DNA of 7,776 nt from Anaeromyxobacter sp. GTDB lineage: Bacteria; Myxococcota; Myxococcia; Myxococcales; Anaeromyxobacteraceae. Where the stretch lies: positions 1 to 7,776 of the forward strand of contig JAHWYA010000065.1 in the NCBI GenBank assembly GCA_020028115.1, read 5' to 3'. Every line of letters begins with the position of its first letter. The first letter of the stretch is position 1. The notes under the pieces are model-generated. The model worked only from the letters and a program-made list of their open reading frames with translations, had not been told where the DNA came from and searched no databases. Both the position numbers and the translations under genes were made by a program. Of the stretch, positions 1-5,892 are shown piece after piece.

Positions 1-22
1 GGGCAGCCTCATCCGGCTGCCC
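1..22 (-). terminator. Candidate terminator hairpin after the minus-strand gene
   Basis: Positions 1-8 (GGGCAGCC) are exactly complementary to 15-22 (GGCTGCCC), giving a perfect 8-bp GC-rich stem with a 6-nt loop. On the minus strand it begins 13 nt past the TAG stop at 36-38, which is where an intrinsic terminator would sit. Position 23 is C, so the stem could extend outside the window. The U-tract that would confirm a terminator would also lie outside the window and cannot be seen. The structure could equally serve a convergent gene beyond the left edge. Confidence 0.45.
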
Positions 23-35
23 CTGCGCTCGCATC

Positions 36-1904
36 CTACGCGCGGGTGCTGACGAGCCGGTGATGCACCCGCTTCAGCACCTCGCTCCCGGGGTGCGCCT
101 TCAGCCCGGCGAGGACGACCCGCCTGGCCTCCGCCGCGTCGCCCGCGGCCTGCTCCGCGAGGGAGAGGACCGCGGTCGCGCGGGGGTGGTCGGGCGCGAG
201 GGCGAGGGCGCGCCGCGCGCAGCGCTTCGCCTCCTGCGCCCGCTCCGCCGCCGGGAGGACCGGGTCGAAGAGCTCCGCGAAGCCGAGCATCGCCTGGTAC
301 TCGGGCTCCTTCGGGTTCGCGTCCACCGCGGCGCGGAGCACCTGGACCGCCTCCGCGTGGCGCCGCATGAGGAGCGCGCGCTCGCCGCGCTTCAGCGCGA
401 TCTCGGCGTCGAGGACGATGCCGGGGCGCCGCGTCCCGGTGAGCTCGAACTTGATGACGAGGAACGAGAGGTAGGCGCGGCGCTTCTCCTCGTTCGAGAG
501 CACGCGGTGCGCCGCGGTGACCTTGTCCTGGACGGCCGCGAGGAGATCCTCGAGGTCCCCCGCGTCGTACTCGGCGAAGGTGTCGGGGTGGAGCCGGCTC
601 GCGACCTCCTGGTACGCGCGCTCGACCTCCTCGCCCTCGGCGGCGATGTCGACCCCGAGCGCGTGGAAGTAGGTGCCCGGCAGGATCTGGAGCGCCGCCT
701 GGCGGAGCGCCTCGGCGCGGTCGGGCGGCAGCGGCTTCTTCCGGCGCACCGGGGCCTCGCCGTACCCGTCGGAGGGGGCGGGGTCGTCCCCGAAGGCGAC
801 CGCCGACACGAGGGAGAGGAACCAGAGGAGCGAGAGCGCGGGCTGCAGGTCCTTCTGCCGCGCGAGCCACGCGCGCGCCGTCTCGCGGCCCTCGAGCGAG
901 AGCGCGAGCCGCAGGTCCTGCGAGGAGAGGCCGCACGCGGGCAGGAGCTGCTGGAACTCCGCGGTGCGCGCGGGGTAGGCGTCCATCACCGCGCGGAGCG
1001 CGTCGGCGAAGTGCTTCGCCGGCAGCGTGGCGCGGCCGCCCTCGAGGACGAGCTGGAGCGGGAGGACCTCGACCGCGTGGACCTCGCTCGAGAACTCCGG
1101 GCCAGGGTGGAACCGCCACCGCCCCTCGCGCGCGCCGACGGCGCGCAGGAGCATCGCGCGGAGGTGGGCGCGGAGCGCGGCCTGGAGCTGCTCCCCGGGC
1201 TCGAGCACGCCGGCGGCGATGAGCGCCGCGCCCGCGGAGAGGCCGCTCGCCATCGCCTCGACGGCGTGCGCGCGGTGCGTCTCGTCGAGCCGGCCCGAGG
1301 ACGCGAGCCACCCGACGAGCCCCTCGGCCGGGTCGCCGGACTGGTACGCGACCGGGACGCCCCGCAGGAAGCAGAACCGGCGCTCCTGCGTGCCGTCCTC
1401 CAGGACGAGGATCCCCTCCGAGAGGGCGCGCCAGATCTGGTGCAGCATGCGCGGGACCACGCCGGCCCGGAGCTCCCCCTTCGCCGTCGGGGCGCGCGAG
1501 AGGACGAGGGCCGCGCCGCGCAGGCCGACGTGGGCGTTCGCGCTCTGCGCCACGAGGTGCTGGAGCTTGTCCACGAGCTCGCGCTTGGTCGGGTTCGCGA
1601 CGTAGGCGTTCGCCTTGAGCGGGAGGACCGCGGAGAGGCCGCGCGCGCGGCCGAGGTGCTCCTGGTCCGTGACGACGACGAGCACCCGCGGGTCCGCCGC
1701 GCGGAGCCGCTCGGCGAGGCGCGCCGCGCCGCCCTCGCCGAGGTCCGCCGACAGGACGACGGCGGCGGGGCGCTGGGACGCGAAGAGCTCGTACGCCCGC
1801 TCCGCGTCCTGGGCGACGATCGGCTGGAACCCGGCGTCCGCGAGCGCGCGCGTGACGAACTCGCGCGTGGGTCCGTGGCCCTCGGCGAGGAGGATGCGTC
1901 GCAC
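36..1904 (-). CDS. Pseudo-receiver / DUF4388 / J-domain / TPR multidomain protein
   Basis: This 622-residue protein is probably a cytoplasmic signalling or scaffold protein; its function is unknown. Residues 1-120 have a response-regulator receiver fold, starting VRRILLAEGHG. The paired acidic residues after strand 1 are replaced by EG (8-9), the usual phospho-Asp position reads SAD (52-54) with Ser in the ungapped slot, and the strand-5 Lys-Pro is Asn-Pro (N104). Phosphotransfer is therefore unlikely. Residues about 143-266 match the DUF4388 pattern (GEL...SGIL.LEDG...FLRGVPVAYQSG). A J domain spans about 408-480, with an intact HPD at 439-441, so DnaK stimulation is possible. TPR-like helices fill about 496-620. 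I see no signal peptide or membrane segment. The open frame continues upstream to 2114, but that part would overlap otsB and looks non-coding. GTG at 1904 starts exactly at the first receiver strand and is preferred. There is no Shine-Dalgarno; a TAGAAT box lies 8 nt upstream. Domain calls are from pattern reading only. Confidence 0.85.
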   Translation of the reverse strand: MRRILLAEGHGPTREFVTRALADAGFQPIVAQDAERAYELFASQRPAAVVLSADLGEGGAARLAERLRAADPRVLVVVTDQEHLGRARGLSAVLPLKANAYVANPTKRELVDKLQHLVAQSANAHVGLRGAALVLSRAPTAKGELRAGVVPRMLHQIWRALSEGILVLEDGTQERRFCFLRGVPVAYQSGDPAEGLVGWLASSGRLDETHRAHAVEAMASGLSAGAALIAAGVLEPGEQLQAALRAHLRAMLLRAVGAREGRWRFHPGPEFSSEVHAVEVLPLQLVLEGGRATLPAKHFADALRAVMDAYPARTAEFQQLLPACGLSSQDLRLALSLEGRETARAWLARQKDLQPALSLLWFLSLVSAVAFGDDPAPSDGYGEAPVRRKKPLPPDRAEALRQAALQILPGTYFHALGVDIAAEGEEVERAYQEVASRLHPDTFAEYDAGDLEDLLAAVQDKVTAAHRVLSNEEKRRAYLSFLVIKFELTGTRRPGIVLDAEIALKRGERALLMRRHAEAVQVLRAAVDANPKEPEYQAMLGFAELFDPVLPAAERAQEAKRCARRALALAPDHPRATAVLSLAEQAAGDAAEARRVVLAGLKAHPGSEVLKRVHHRLVSTRA

Positions 1905-1912
1905 GGCCGGTG

Positions 1913-1918
1913 ATTCTA
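1913..1918 (-). promoter_or_regulatory. Putative -10 box (TAGAAT) for a leaderless transcript
   Basis: On the minus strand these bases read TAGAAT, five of six matches to the sigma-70 -10 consensus, in a region otherwise almost all G and C. The expected start of transcription falls at about 1904-1906, on or next to the GTG start codon at 1904. That fits the absence of any Shine-Dalgarno sequence. No convincing -35 is visible at 16-18 bp spacing. Confidence 0.35.
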
Positions 1919-1933
1919 CGCGCGCTCCGCGCG
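1919..1933. repeat. Short inverted repeat in the divergent intergenic region
   Basis: CGCGCG, a CTC spacer, then CGCGCG forms a perfect 6-bp inverted repeat directly upstream of the minus-strand TAGAAT box. Its position, between where -35 and -10 would lie, would suit an operator. GC-only palindromes this short arise easily in DNA of this composition, so a regulatory role is speculative. Confidence 0.2.
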
Positions 1934-1963
1934 AAAGACACGGGCGCGCCGCCCGCGCCGCGG

Positions 1964-1972
1964 TGCTATCGT
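1964..1972 (+). promoter_or_regulatory. Possible extended -10 for the otsB-xse-isp operon
   Basis: TGCTATCGT resembles an extended -10 element (TGnTATAAT), with TG, one base, then TATCGT. It would start transcription near 1979, about 10 nt before the otsB ATG, leaving almost no leader. This agrees with the lack of a Shine-Dalgarno before that ATG. No -35 element is recognisable. It is the only AT-containing block upstream of otsB in the 84-bp divergent gap, which is why I chose it. Confidence 0.25.
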
Positions 1973-1988
1973 ACGCCCCGCCGCCCGC

Positions 1989-2777
1989 ATGAAGGACCTG
2001 CTCCATCCCCGCCACCGCGGCGCGATCGCCCGCTTCGTCGGCGGCGCGGCCGCGCCGCGCCGGATCCTCCTCGTGTTCGACTACGACGGGGTCCTCGCGC
2101 CCCTCGTGAAGCATCCCTCGGGCGCGCGGATGCGGCCGCGGACCCGCGCGCTCCTCCGGCGGGTGGCGCGGCTCTATCCCGTGGCGGTCGTCTCAGGACG
2201 GGCCTGGCGCGACTGCGCCCGGTTCGTCGGCCGGATCGACGCGACGGTCGTCGGGAACCACGGGTTCGAGCTCGGGCGGCCGGTCCCGGTGCCGGCGGCG
2301 GTGGCCCGGAAGGTCCGCGGCTGGCGGCGCCGCCTCGAGGAGGCGCTGCGCGACGTCGAGGGGATCCACTTCGAGGACAAGCGCTCGACCCTCGCCGTGC
2401 ACTATGGGCTCGGGAGCGGTCCGGAGGCGATCGCGAGGGCGGAGCGGGCGGTGTACGAGGCGGCGAACCAGCTCGAGGGGACCCGGATCATCCCGGGGAA
2501 GCGGGTGCTCAACGTGCTCCCGCACGACTTCCCGTCGAAGGGGGACGCGGTCCGCGCCCTCGTCGCGAAGCTCGGGTGCGACGCGGCCATCGTGCTCGGG
2601 GACGACGTGACCGACGAGGACGCCTTCGCGGTCGGCGCGCCGCTCGTGTTCGGCGTGCACGTCGGCAAGGGCCCGTCGCTCGCGCCGTGGCGGCTCGCGG
2701 CCCAGGCGGACGTGGACGCGCTGCTCGGGCTGCTCATCCACGAGCGCGACGGCGTGCGCGCGAAGAGGCGGGCGTGA
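1989..2777 (+). CDS. otsB: Trehalose-6-phosphate phosphatase (OtsB-like HAD phosphatase)
   Basis: The protein is predicted to hydrolyse trehalose 6-phosphate to trehalose and phosphate in the cytoplasm. Its 262 residues match the usual OtsB length. HAD motif I is DYDGVL (nucleophile D31, acid/base D33); many family members have Thr where this has V35. Motif II is VSGR (S69-R71). GNHGFEL (89-95) matches the family's GxHGaE signature, and EDK (129-131) is followed by a hydrophobic strand. The motif III lysine is K184 in PSKGDA. Motif IV is GDDVTDED (204-211), diagnostic for this phosphatase group. The ATG at 1989 has no Shine-Dalgarno but is the only start leaving an N-terminus before motif I. 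It is first in the plus-strand cluster, and its TGA overlaps the xseA GTG by 4 nt. No trehalose-phosphate synthase gene (otsA) lies in the window. A related sugar-phosphate substrate, such as glucosylglycerol phosphate or mannosylglycerate phosphate, cannot be excluded. Confidence 0.88.
   Translation: MKDLLHPRHRGAIARFVGGAAAPRRILLVFDYDGVLAPLVKHPSGARMRPRTRALLRRVARLYPVAVVSGRAWRDCARFVGRIDATVVGNHGFELGRPVPVPAAVARKVRGWRRRLEEALRDVEGIHFEDKRSTLAVHYGLGSGPEAIARAERAVYEAANQLEGTRIIPGKRVLNVLPHDFPSKGDAVRALVAKLGCDAAIVLGDDVTDEDAFAVGAPLVFGVHVGKGPSLAPWRLAAQADVDALLGLLIHERDGVRAKRRA
2762..2768 (+). promoter_or_regulatory. Ribosome binding site fixing the xseA start
   Basis: GAAGAGG within the last codons of otsB ends 5 nt before the GTG at 2774. 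The reading frame of xseA stays open far upstream (to 1910), so this site is the main evidence for choosing GTG 2774. That start also gives the GTGA stop-start overlap typical of translational coupling. Confidence 0.6.
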
Positions 2778-4243
2778 ACGGGCGGCGGCCGCCGGCGGCC
2801 GGCACCGGCGAGCTCTTCGAGCGGGCGCTGCCGCGGCCGTGGTCGGTCGGCGAGCTCACGCGCGCCCTCCGCAACGCGGTCGAGCCGAAGTTCCGGGACG
2901 TGTGGGTCGCCGGCGAGGTCGCGAACCTGCGCCGCCAGGCGAGCGGCCACCTCTACTTCTCGCTCAAGGACGACGAGGCCGTGATCGGCGCCGTGCTCTG
3001 GGCGTCGCAGGCGCGGAAGCTCCCGTTCCGGCTCGACGAGGGGCAGGAGGTGATCGCCCGCGGGTTCGTCGAGATCTACCCGCCGCACGGCAAGTACCAG
3101 CTCGTCGTCCAGGAGGTGGAGCCGCGCGGCGCGGGCGCGATGGCGCTCCTGCTGCAGCAGGTGAAGGAGCGGCTCCAGGCGGACGGGCTCCTCGATCCCG
3201 CGCGCAAGCGCCCGCTGCCGTTCCTCCCGCGGCGGGTCGGCGTCGCGACGAGCCCGAGCGGGGCCGCGCTCCGCGACTTCCTGCGGGTCCTCCACGGGCG
3301 GTTCCCGTCCGTCCCGGTCCTCGTCGCGCCGTGCCGCGTGCAGGGCGAGGGCGCCGCCTCGACCGTCGTGTCGGCGATGCGCGGGCTCTGCCGCGCGGAC
3401 TGCGACGTCGTCGTCGTGACGCGCGGTGGCGGCTCGCAGGAGGACCTCGGGGCGTTCAATGACGAGCGGCTCGCGCGCGCCATCGCCGCCTGCCCGGTGC
3501 CGGTCGTGTCCGCCGTCGGCCACGAGGTCGACGTCACCGTGGCGGACCTCGTCGCCGACGTGCGCGCGGCGACCCCGACCCACGCCGCTCAGCTCGTCGC
3601 GCCGGTCCGGGACGAGCTCGCGGCCCAGGTCCGCGCGCTCGCCGGGCGCGCCGAGCGCGCCGTCCTCGCCGGGCTCGAAGGGCGCCGGCGCGAGGTCCGC
3701 GCGCTCCGGGCGGAGCTCTCCGACCCGAAGCACCTCCTGTCCCGCGCGAGCCACCGCGTCGACGACCTCCTCCACCGGGCGGCGGCGGCCGTCCGCGGGC
3801 CGCGCCGTGCCGCCCGGCAGCGGCTCGACCAGCTCCGCGGGCGCCTCTCGCGGCAGGAGCCGCGCCGGCACGTCCGGGAGGTGCTGCTCCGGATGGAGGC
3901 GGCCACCCGGCGGCTCGGTGCCTGGCAGGCGGCGTACTTCCGCCGGGAGGGGCTCCGGGTCGAGCGGCTCGCCGGCCGCCTCGAGCCCGCCAACGTCGCG
4001 AAGCTCCTCGCCCGCGGGTTCGCCCTCGTCCTCCGCGAGGACGGCCGGCTCGTCGCCCGGTCCGCCGGCGTCCGGCCCGATGACGCGGTGCGCATCGCGC
4101 TCGCGGAGGGCTGGCTCGACGCCCGCGTGACCGCGCGGGACCGGGGAGAGGACCCGCTGCCCGGCCGGACGGAGCCCGGCGGGGGGACGGCGGACCCGGC
4201 CTCCGGCGGGTCGGGCGTTGACCCCCTTTCGCGCCGCGGTTAA
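2774..4243 (+). CDS. xseA: Exodeoxyribonuclease VII large subunit
   Basis: XseA is the catalytic subunit of exonuclease VII, which degrades single-stranded DNA from both ends into short oligonucleotides, in complex with several copies of XseB. An N-terminal OB-fold covers about residues 22-118 (WSVGELTRALR, VWVAGEVANLR, GHLYFSLKD, GKYQLVVQEVEP). The catalytic domain follows, with signature blocks RRVGVATSPSGAALRDFL (153-170), VVTRGGGSQEDLGAFND (214-230) and VVSAVGHEVDVTVADLVAD (244-262), then a long charged helical region typical of the family. The C-terminal segment LARGFALVLREDGRLV (412-427) is also characteristic. At 489 residues it is somewhat longer than E. coli XseA, mainly because of a Gly/Pro-rich tail after about residue 455. 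The GTG at 2774 overlaps the otsB stop by 4 nt and has a good Shine-Dalgarno. The stop codon lies inside a 13-bp tandem repeat. xseB follows after 32 bp, as expected for co-expressed subunits. Confidence 0.95.
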   Translation: MNGRRPPAAGTGELFERALPRPWSVGELTRALRNAVEPKFRDVWVAGEVANLRRQASGHLYFSLKDDEAVIGAVLWASQARKLPFRLDEGQEVIARGFVEIYPPHGKYQLVVQEVEPRGAGAMALLLQQVKERLQADGLLDPARKRPLPFLPRRVGVATSPSGAALRDFLRVLHGRFPSVPVLVAPCRVQGEGAASTVVSAMRGLCRADCDVVVVTRGGGSQEDLGAFNDERLARAIAACPVPVVSAVGHEVDVTVADLVADVRAATPTHAAQLVAPVRDELAAQVRALAGRAERAVLAGLEGRRREVRALRAELSDPKHLLSRASHRVDDLLHRAAAAVRGPRRAARQRLDQLRGRLSRQEPRRHVREVLLRMEAATRRLGAWQAAYFRREGLRVERLAGRLEPANVAKLLARGFALVLREDGRLVARSAGVRPDDAVRIALAEGWLDARVTARDRGEDPLPGRTEPGGGTADPASGGSGVDPLSRRG

Positions 4244-4261
4244 GGGAAGCGGTTAAGGGAA
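4236..4261 (+). repeat. Exact 13-bp tandem duplication across the xseA stop codon
   Basis: GCGGTTAAGGGAA occurs twice back to back (4236-4248 and 4249-4261) with no mismatch. The first copy contains the last bases of xseA and its TAA stop; the second lies in the xseA-xseB gap. Loss of one copy would leave the XseA protein unchanged and shorten the gap from 32 to 19 bp. Each copy includes AAGGGA, which is Shine-Dalgarno-like but is too far from the xseB start (second copy ends 14 nt upstream) to be its main binding site. Confidence 0.9.
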
Positions 4262-4266
4262 AGAGC

Positions 4267-4272
4267 GAGGAG
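4267..4272 (+). promoter_or_regulatory. xseB ribosome binding site with unusually short spacer
   Basis: GAGGAG lies only 3 nt before the TTG at 4276, closer than the usual 5-9 nt. No other ATG, GTG or TTG codon that would preserve the conserved N-terminal helix is visible downstream in this frame. The short spacer and TTG start suggest modest xseB initiation, perhaps helped by coupling to xseA. Confidence 0.4.
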
Positions 4273-4275
4273 CGA

Positions 4276-4551
4276 TTGAGCGCGACGAACGAGCGAGCGG
4301 CCCAGGGCGCGGGAGAGGAGAGCTACGACGCGATCGTCGCGCGGCTGGAGCGCGTCGTCGGCGAGCTCGAGTCGGGTGAGCTCTCGCTCGAGCAGTCCAT
4401 CGAGAAGTTCGCGGAGGGGGTCCGGCTGGCGAAGGACGCCTCCCGCAAGCTCGAGGACGCCGAGCGCCGCGTCGAGCAGCTCGTGCGGAGCGCCGGCGGC
4501 GAGGACGAGACCGTGCCCTTCGCGCCCGGCGTCGCGGGGAAGGGCTCCTGA
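4276..4551 (+). CDS. xseB: Exodeoxyribonuclease VII small subunit
   Basis: XseB is the small helical subunit that binds XseA to form active exonuclease VII. The 91-residue product has the family core at residues about 16-72: [19 protein letters not shown] (16-34), then [20 protein letters not shown] (36-55), then a heptad-like helix ending in ERRVEQLV. The same pattern (LE.IV..LESG.L.LE....F..GV.LA) is seen in E. coli XseB, and the length is typical. The C-terminal tail is short and acidic, with a Pro-rich end. Initiation is assigned to TTG at 4276; GAGGAG lies just 3 nt upstream, which is tight. The next gene starts 2 nt after the TGA, so the two are very likely co-transcribed and translationally coupled. 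The identity is firm from sequence pattern plus position directly after xseA. Confidence 0.93.
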   Translation: MSATNERAAQGAGEESYDAIVARLERVVGELESGELSLEQSIEKFAEGVRLAKDASRKLEDAERRVEQLVRSAGGEDETVPFAPGVAGKGS

Positions 4552-4553
4552 CG

Positions 4554-4970
4554 ATGCCGGCCGAGCCCTCTCCACGGAAGCCGAAGGTCATCATCGTCGA
4601 CGACGACCGCGACACGCGCGAGATGCTCACGCTCGCGCTCGAGCTCGAGGGGTTCGACGTCGGGCAGGCGGCGAACGGGCTCCGGCTGATCTCGGCGATG
4701 CACGTCGACCGGCCGGACGTGATCCTGCTCGACGTCATGATGAGCTGGATCGACGGGTTCGAGCTCTGCCGCGCCATCAAGAAGAACCCGACCTTCGGCG
4801 ACATCCCGGTCATCTTCATCTCGGCGCGCAAGAGCCTCGAGGACGAGCGGGCGGGGATCGAGGCCGGGGCGGTCGACTACTTCCCCAAGCCGCTCGACAT
4901 GGACCGGCTGGTCGCGCGGATCCGGCAGATCCTCGACGAGCGCGCCGGCGCCGTCCCTGCTCCCGCATAG
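4554..4970 (+). CDS. Stand-alone receiver-domain response regulator
   Basis: The protein is 138 residues and consists of one receiver domain with no output domain. All phosphotransfer residues are present: the acidic cluster VDDD (D16-D18), phospho-acceptor D60 in [15 protein letters not shown]90 at the switch Ser/Thr position, aromatic Y109/F110 and K112 in YFPKP. The proline usual after the DxMM motif is replaced by Ser (MMSWIDG). About 10 residues precede the domain, and a short Ala/Pro tail follows it. It should therefore act by protein-protein contact, or as a phosphate shuttle or sink of the CheY/Spo0F kind, in the cytoplasm. Its partner kinase is not in this window. The ATG at 4554 is 2 nt after the xseB stop; AAGGG (4540-4544) is a plausible Shine-Dalgarno 9 nt upstream. 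ispA follows after 27 bp. Position implies co-expression with isoprenoid genes, but a functional link is only inference. Confidence 0.92.
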   Translation: MPAEPSPRKPKVIIVDDDRDTREMLTLALELEGFDVGQAANGLRLISAMHVDRPDVILLDVMMSWIDGFELCRAIKKNPTFGDIPVIFISARKSLEDERAGIEAGAVDYFPKPLDMDRLVARIRQILDERAGAVPAPA

Positions 4971-4984
4971 AGGGGGCGTGTGCT

Positions 4985-4990
4985 AGAAGG
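4985..4990 (+). promoter_or_regulatory. Ribosome binding site deciding the ispA start
   Basis: AGAAGG (within AGAAGGTGG, a good match to the anti-Shine-Dalgarno) ends 7 nt before the TTG at 4998. The competing in-frame GTG at 4980 has only AGGGGG (4971-4976) at a 3-nt spacing, and would place this better site inside the coding region. TTG 4998 is therefore preferred. Confidence 0.6.
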
Positions 4991-4997
4991 TGGCCGC

Positions 4998-5879
4998 TTG
5001 AGCACGGGCTTCCCGGTCGAGGACTACCTCCGCCGCGTCGCGGCGCAGGTCGAGCCGAGGCTCTCGGCGCTCGCCGACGCGCGCGCCGGGAAGGGGCCGC
5101 CGCGGCTCGTCGAGGCGCTGCGGTACGCGCTCCTCGGCGGCGGGAAGCGGCTCCGCCCCGCCCTCGTCCTCGCCTCGTGCGAGGCCCACGGCGGCGATGC
5201 GTCCGACACCTCGCTCGCAATGCGCTTCGCCGTGGCGCTCGAGGCGGTCCACACCTACTCCCTCGTCCATGACGATCTGCCCGCCATGGACGACGACGAC
5301 CTCCGCCGCGGGCGGCCCACCGTCCACAAGGCCTTCGACGAGGCCACCGCGGTCCTCGTGGGCGACGGCCTGCAGTCGCTCGCCTTCGAGCACCTGCTCG
5401 AGGGAGGCGAGCCCGCCGCGGCGCGCCTCGCCCGCCTCCTCGCCGCGAACGCCTACCTCATGGTCGAGGGCCAGGCGCGCGACATGGCGGGCGAGGGGCA
5501 GCGGCTGTCGGAGGCCGAGGTGACGCAGCTCATGGCCACGAAGACGGGGGCGCTGCTCGCGGCCGCCGTCTCGGGCGGGGCGCTCGCCGCGGGCGCGTCC
5601 GCGGAGGCCGTCCACCCGTGGGGCCTGAAGCTGGGCCTCGCGTTCCAGATCGCGGACGACCTCCTCGACCTCACCGCGGACACGGCGACGCTCGGCAAGC
5701 GCGCCGGGAAGGACGCCGCGGCGGGGAAGTCGACCTTGCCCGCCCTCGTCGGGATCCCGGAGGCGCGCCGCCGCGCCGGGGCCCTCCTCGACGAGGCGCT
5801 CGCCGCGGTCGCGCCGCTCGGCCCCCGGGCCGACGCGCTCCGCGCGCTCGCGCGCTTCGTCGTCGCGCGCACGAAGTAG
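4998..5879 (+). CDS. ispA: Farnesyl diphosphate synthase (geranyltranstransferase)
   Basis: IspA condenses isopentenyl diphosphate with dimethylallyl and then geranyl diphosphate to give farnesyl diphosphate, the precursor for longer prenyl chains such as undecaprenyl phosphate and quinone side chains. The 293-residue length is normal. LGGGKRLRP (46-54) binds isopentenyl diphosphate. The first aspartate-rich motif is DDLPAMD (D92, D93, D98), with the two-residue insertion found in bacterial short-chain synthases. Tyr87, five residues before it, and the block HTYSLVHDD resemble E. coli IspA, which supports a C15 product. The second motif is DDLLD (D220-D224) after GLAFQIA. GKDAAAGKSTLPAL (237-250) is also conserved. 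A TTG start at 4998 is chosen over GTG 4980 because of Shine-Dalgarno spacing; GTG would add six residues. dxs follows after 13 bp. A geranylgeranyl-type product is possible but less likely. The enzyme is cytoplasmic, with no membrane segments visible. Confidence 0.93.
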   Translation: MSTGFPVEDYLRRVAAQVEPRLSALADARAGKGPPRLVEALRYALLGGGKRLRPALVLASCEAHGGDASDTSLAMRFAVALEAVHTYSLVHDDLPAMDDDDLRRGRPTVHKAFDEATAVLVGDGLQSLAFEHLLEGGEPAAARLARLLAANAYLMVEGQARDMAGEGQRLSEAEVTQLMATKTGALLAAAVSGGALAAGASAEAVHPWGLKLGLAFQIADDLLDLTADTATLGKRAGKDAAAGKSTLPALVGIPEARRRAGALLDEALAAVAPLGPRADALRALARFVVARTK

Positions 5880-5892
5880 GACGGAGGACCGC

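Noticed and set aside
60..1913. Long plus-strand open frame opposite the J-domain protein gene, about 617 codons
   Set aside because: Its translation is almost all Arg, Glu, Leu, Gly and Ala with no recognisable domain. The minus strand has clear receiver, DUF4388, J-domain and TPR patterns. Long antisense frames are expected at this GC content.
1941..1955. CGGGC-GCGCC-GCCCG inverted repeat in the divergent gap
   Set aside because: A 5-bp GC-only stem is expected by chance in DNA this rich in G and C, and it does not line up with a promoter element.
1905..2114. Seventy extra N-terminal residues for the minus-strand J-domain protein, from an ATG at 2114
   Set aside because: They would overlap the start of otsB and precede the first strand of the receiver fold without any domain pattern. 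GTG 1904 fits the fold boundary and the promoter-like box.
1910..2773. Upstream extension of the xseA frame, which stays open to 1910
   Set aside because: It runs through otsB in another frame, reads as Arg/Pro/Ala-rich nonsense, and XseA homology begins only after GTG 2774, which has its own Shine-Dalgarno.
4218..4246. TTGACC (-35-like) at 4218-4223, and a CCCTT/AAGGG inverted repeat (4224-4228 and 4242-4246) at the end of xseA
   Set aside because: The sequence 17 bp downstream of the -35-like motif, TAAGGG, is a poor -10. The hairpin has only 5 outer base pairs and no U-tract. Neither an internal promoter nor a terminator is supported.
4979..4989. TGTGCTAGAAG as an extended -10 promoter before ispA
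   Set aside because: It coincides with the AGAAGG Shine-Dalgarno of ispA and has no -35. Ribosome binding explains the sequence better.
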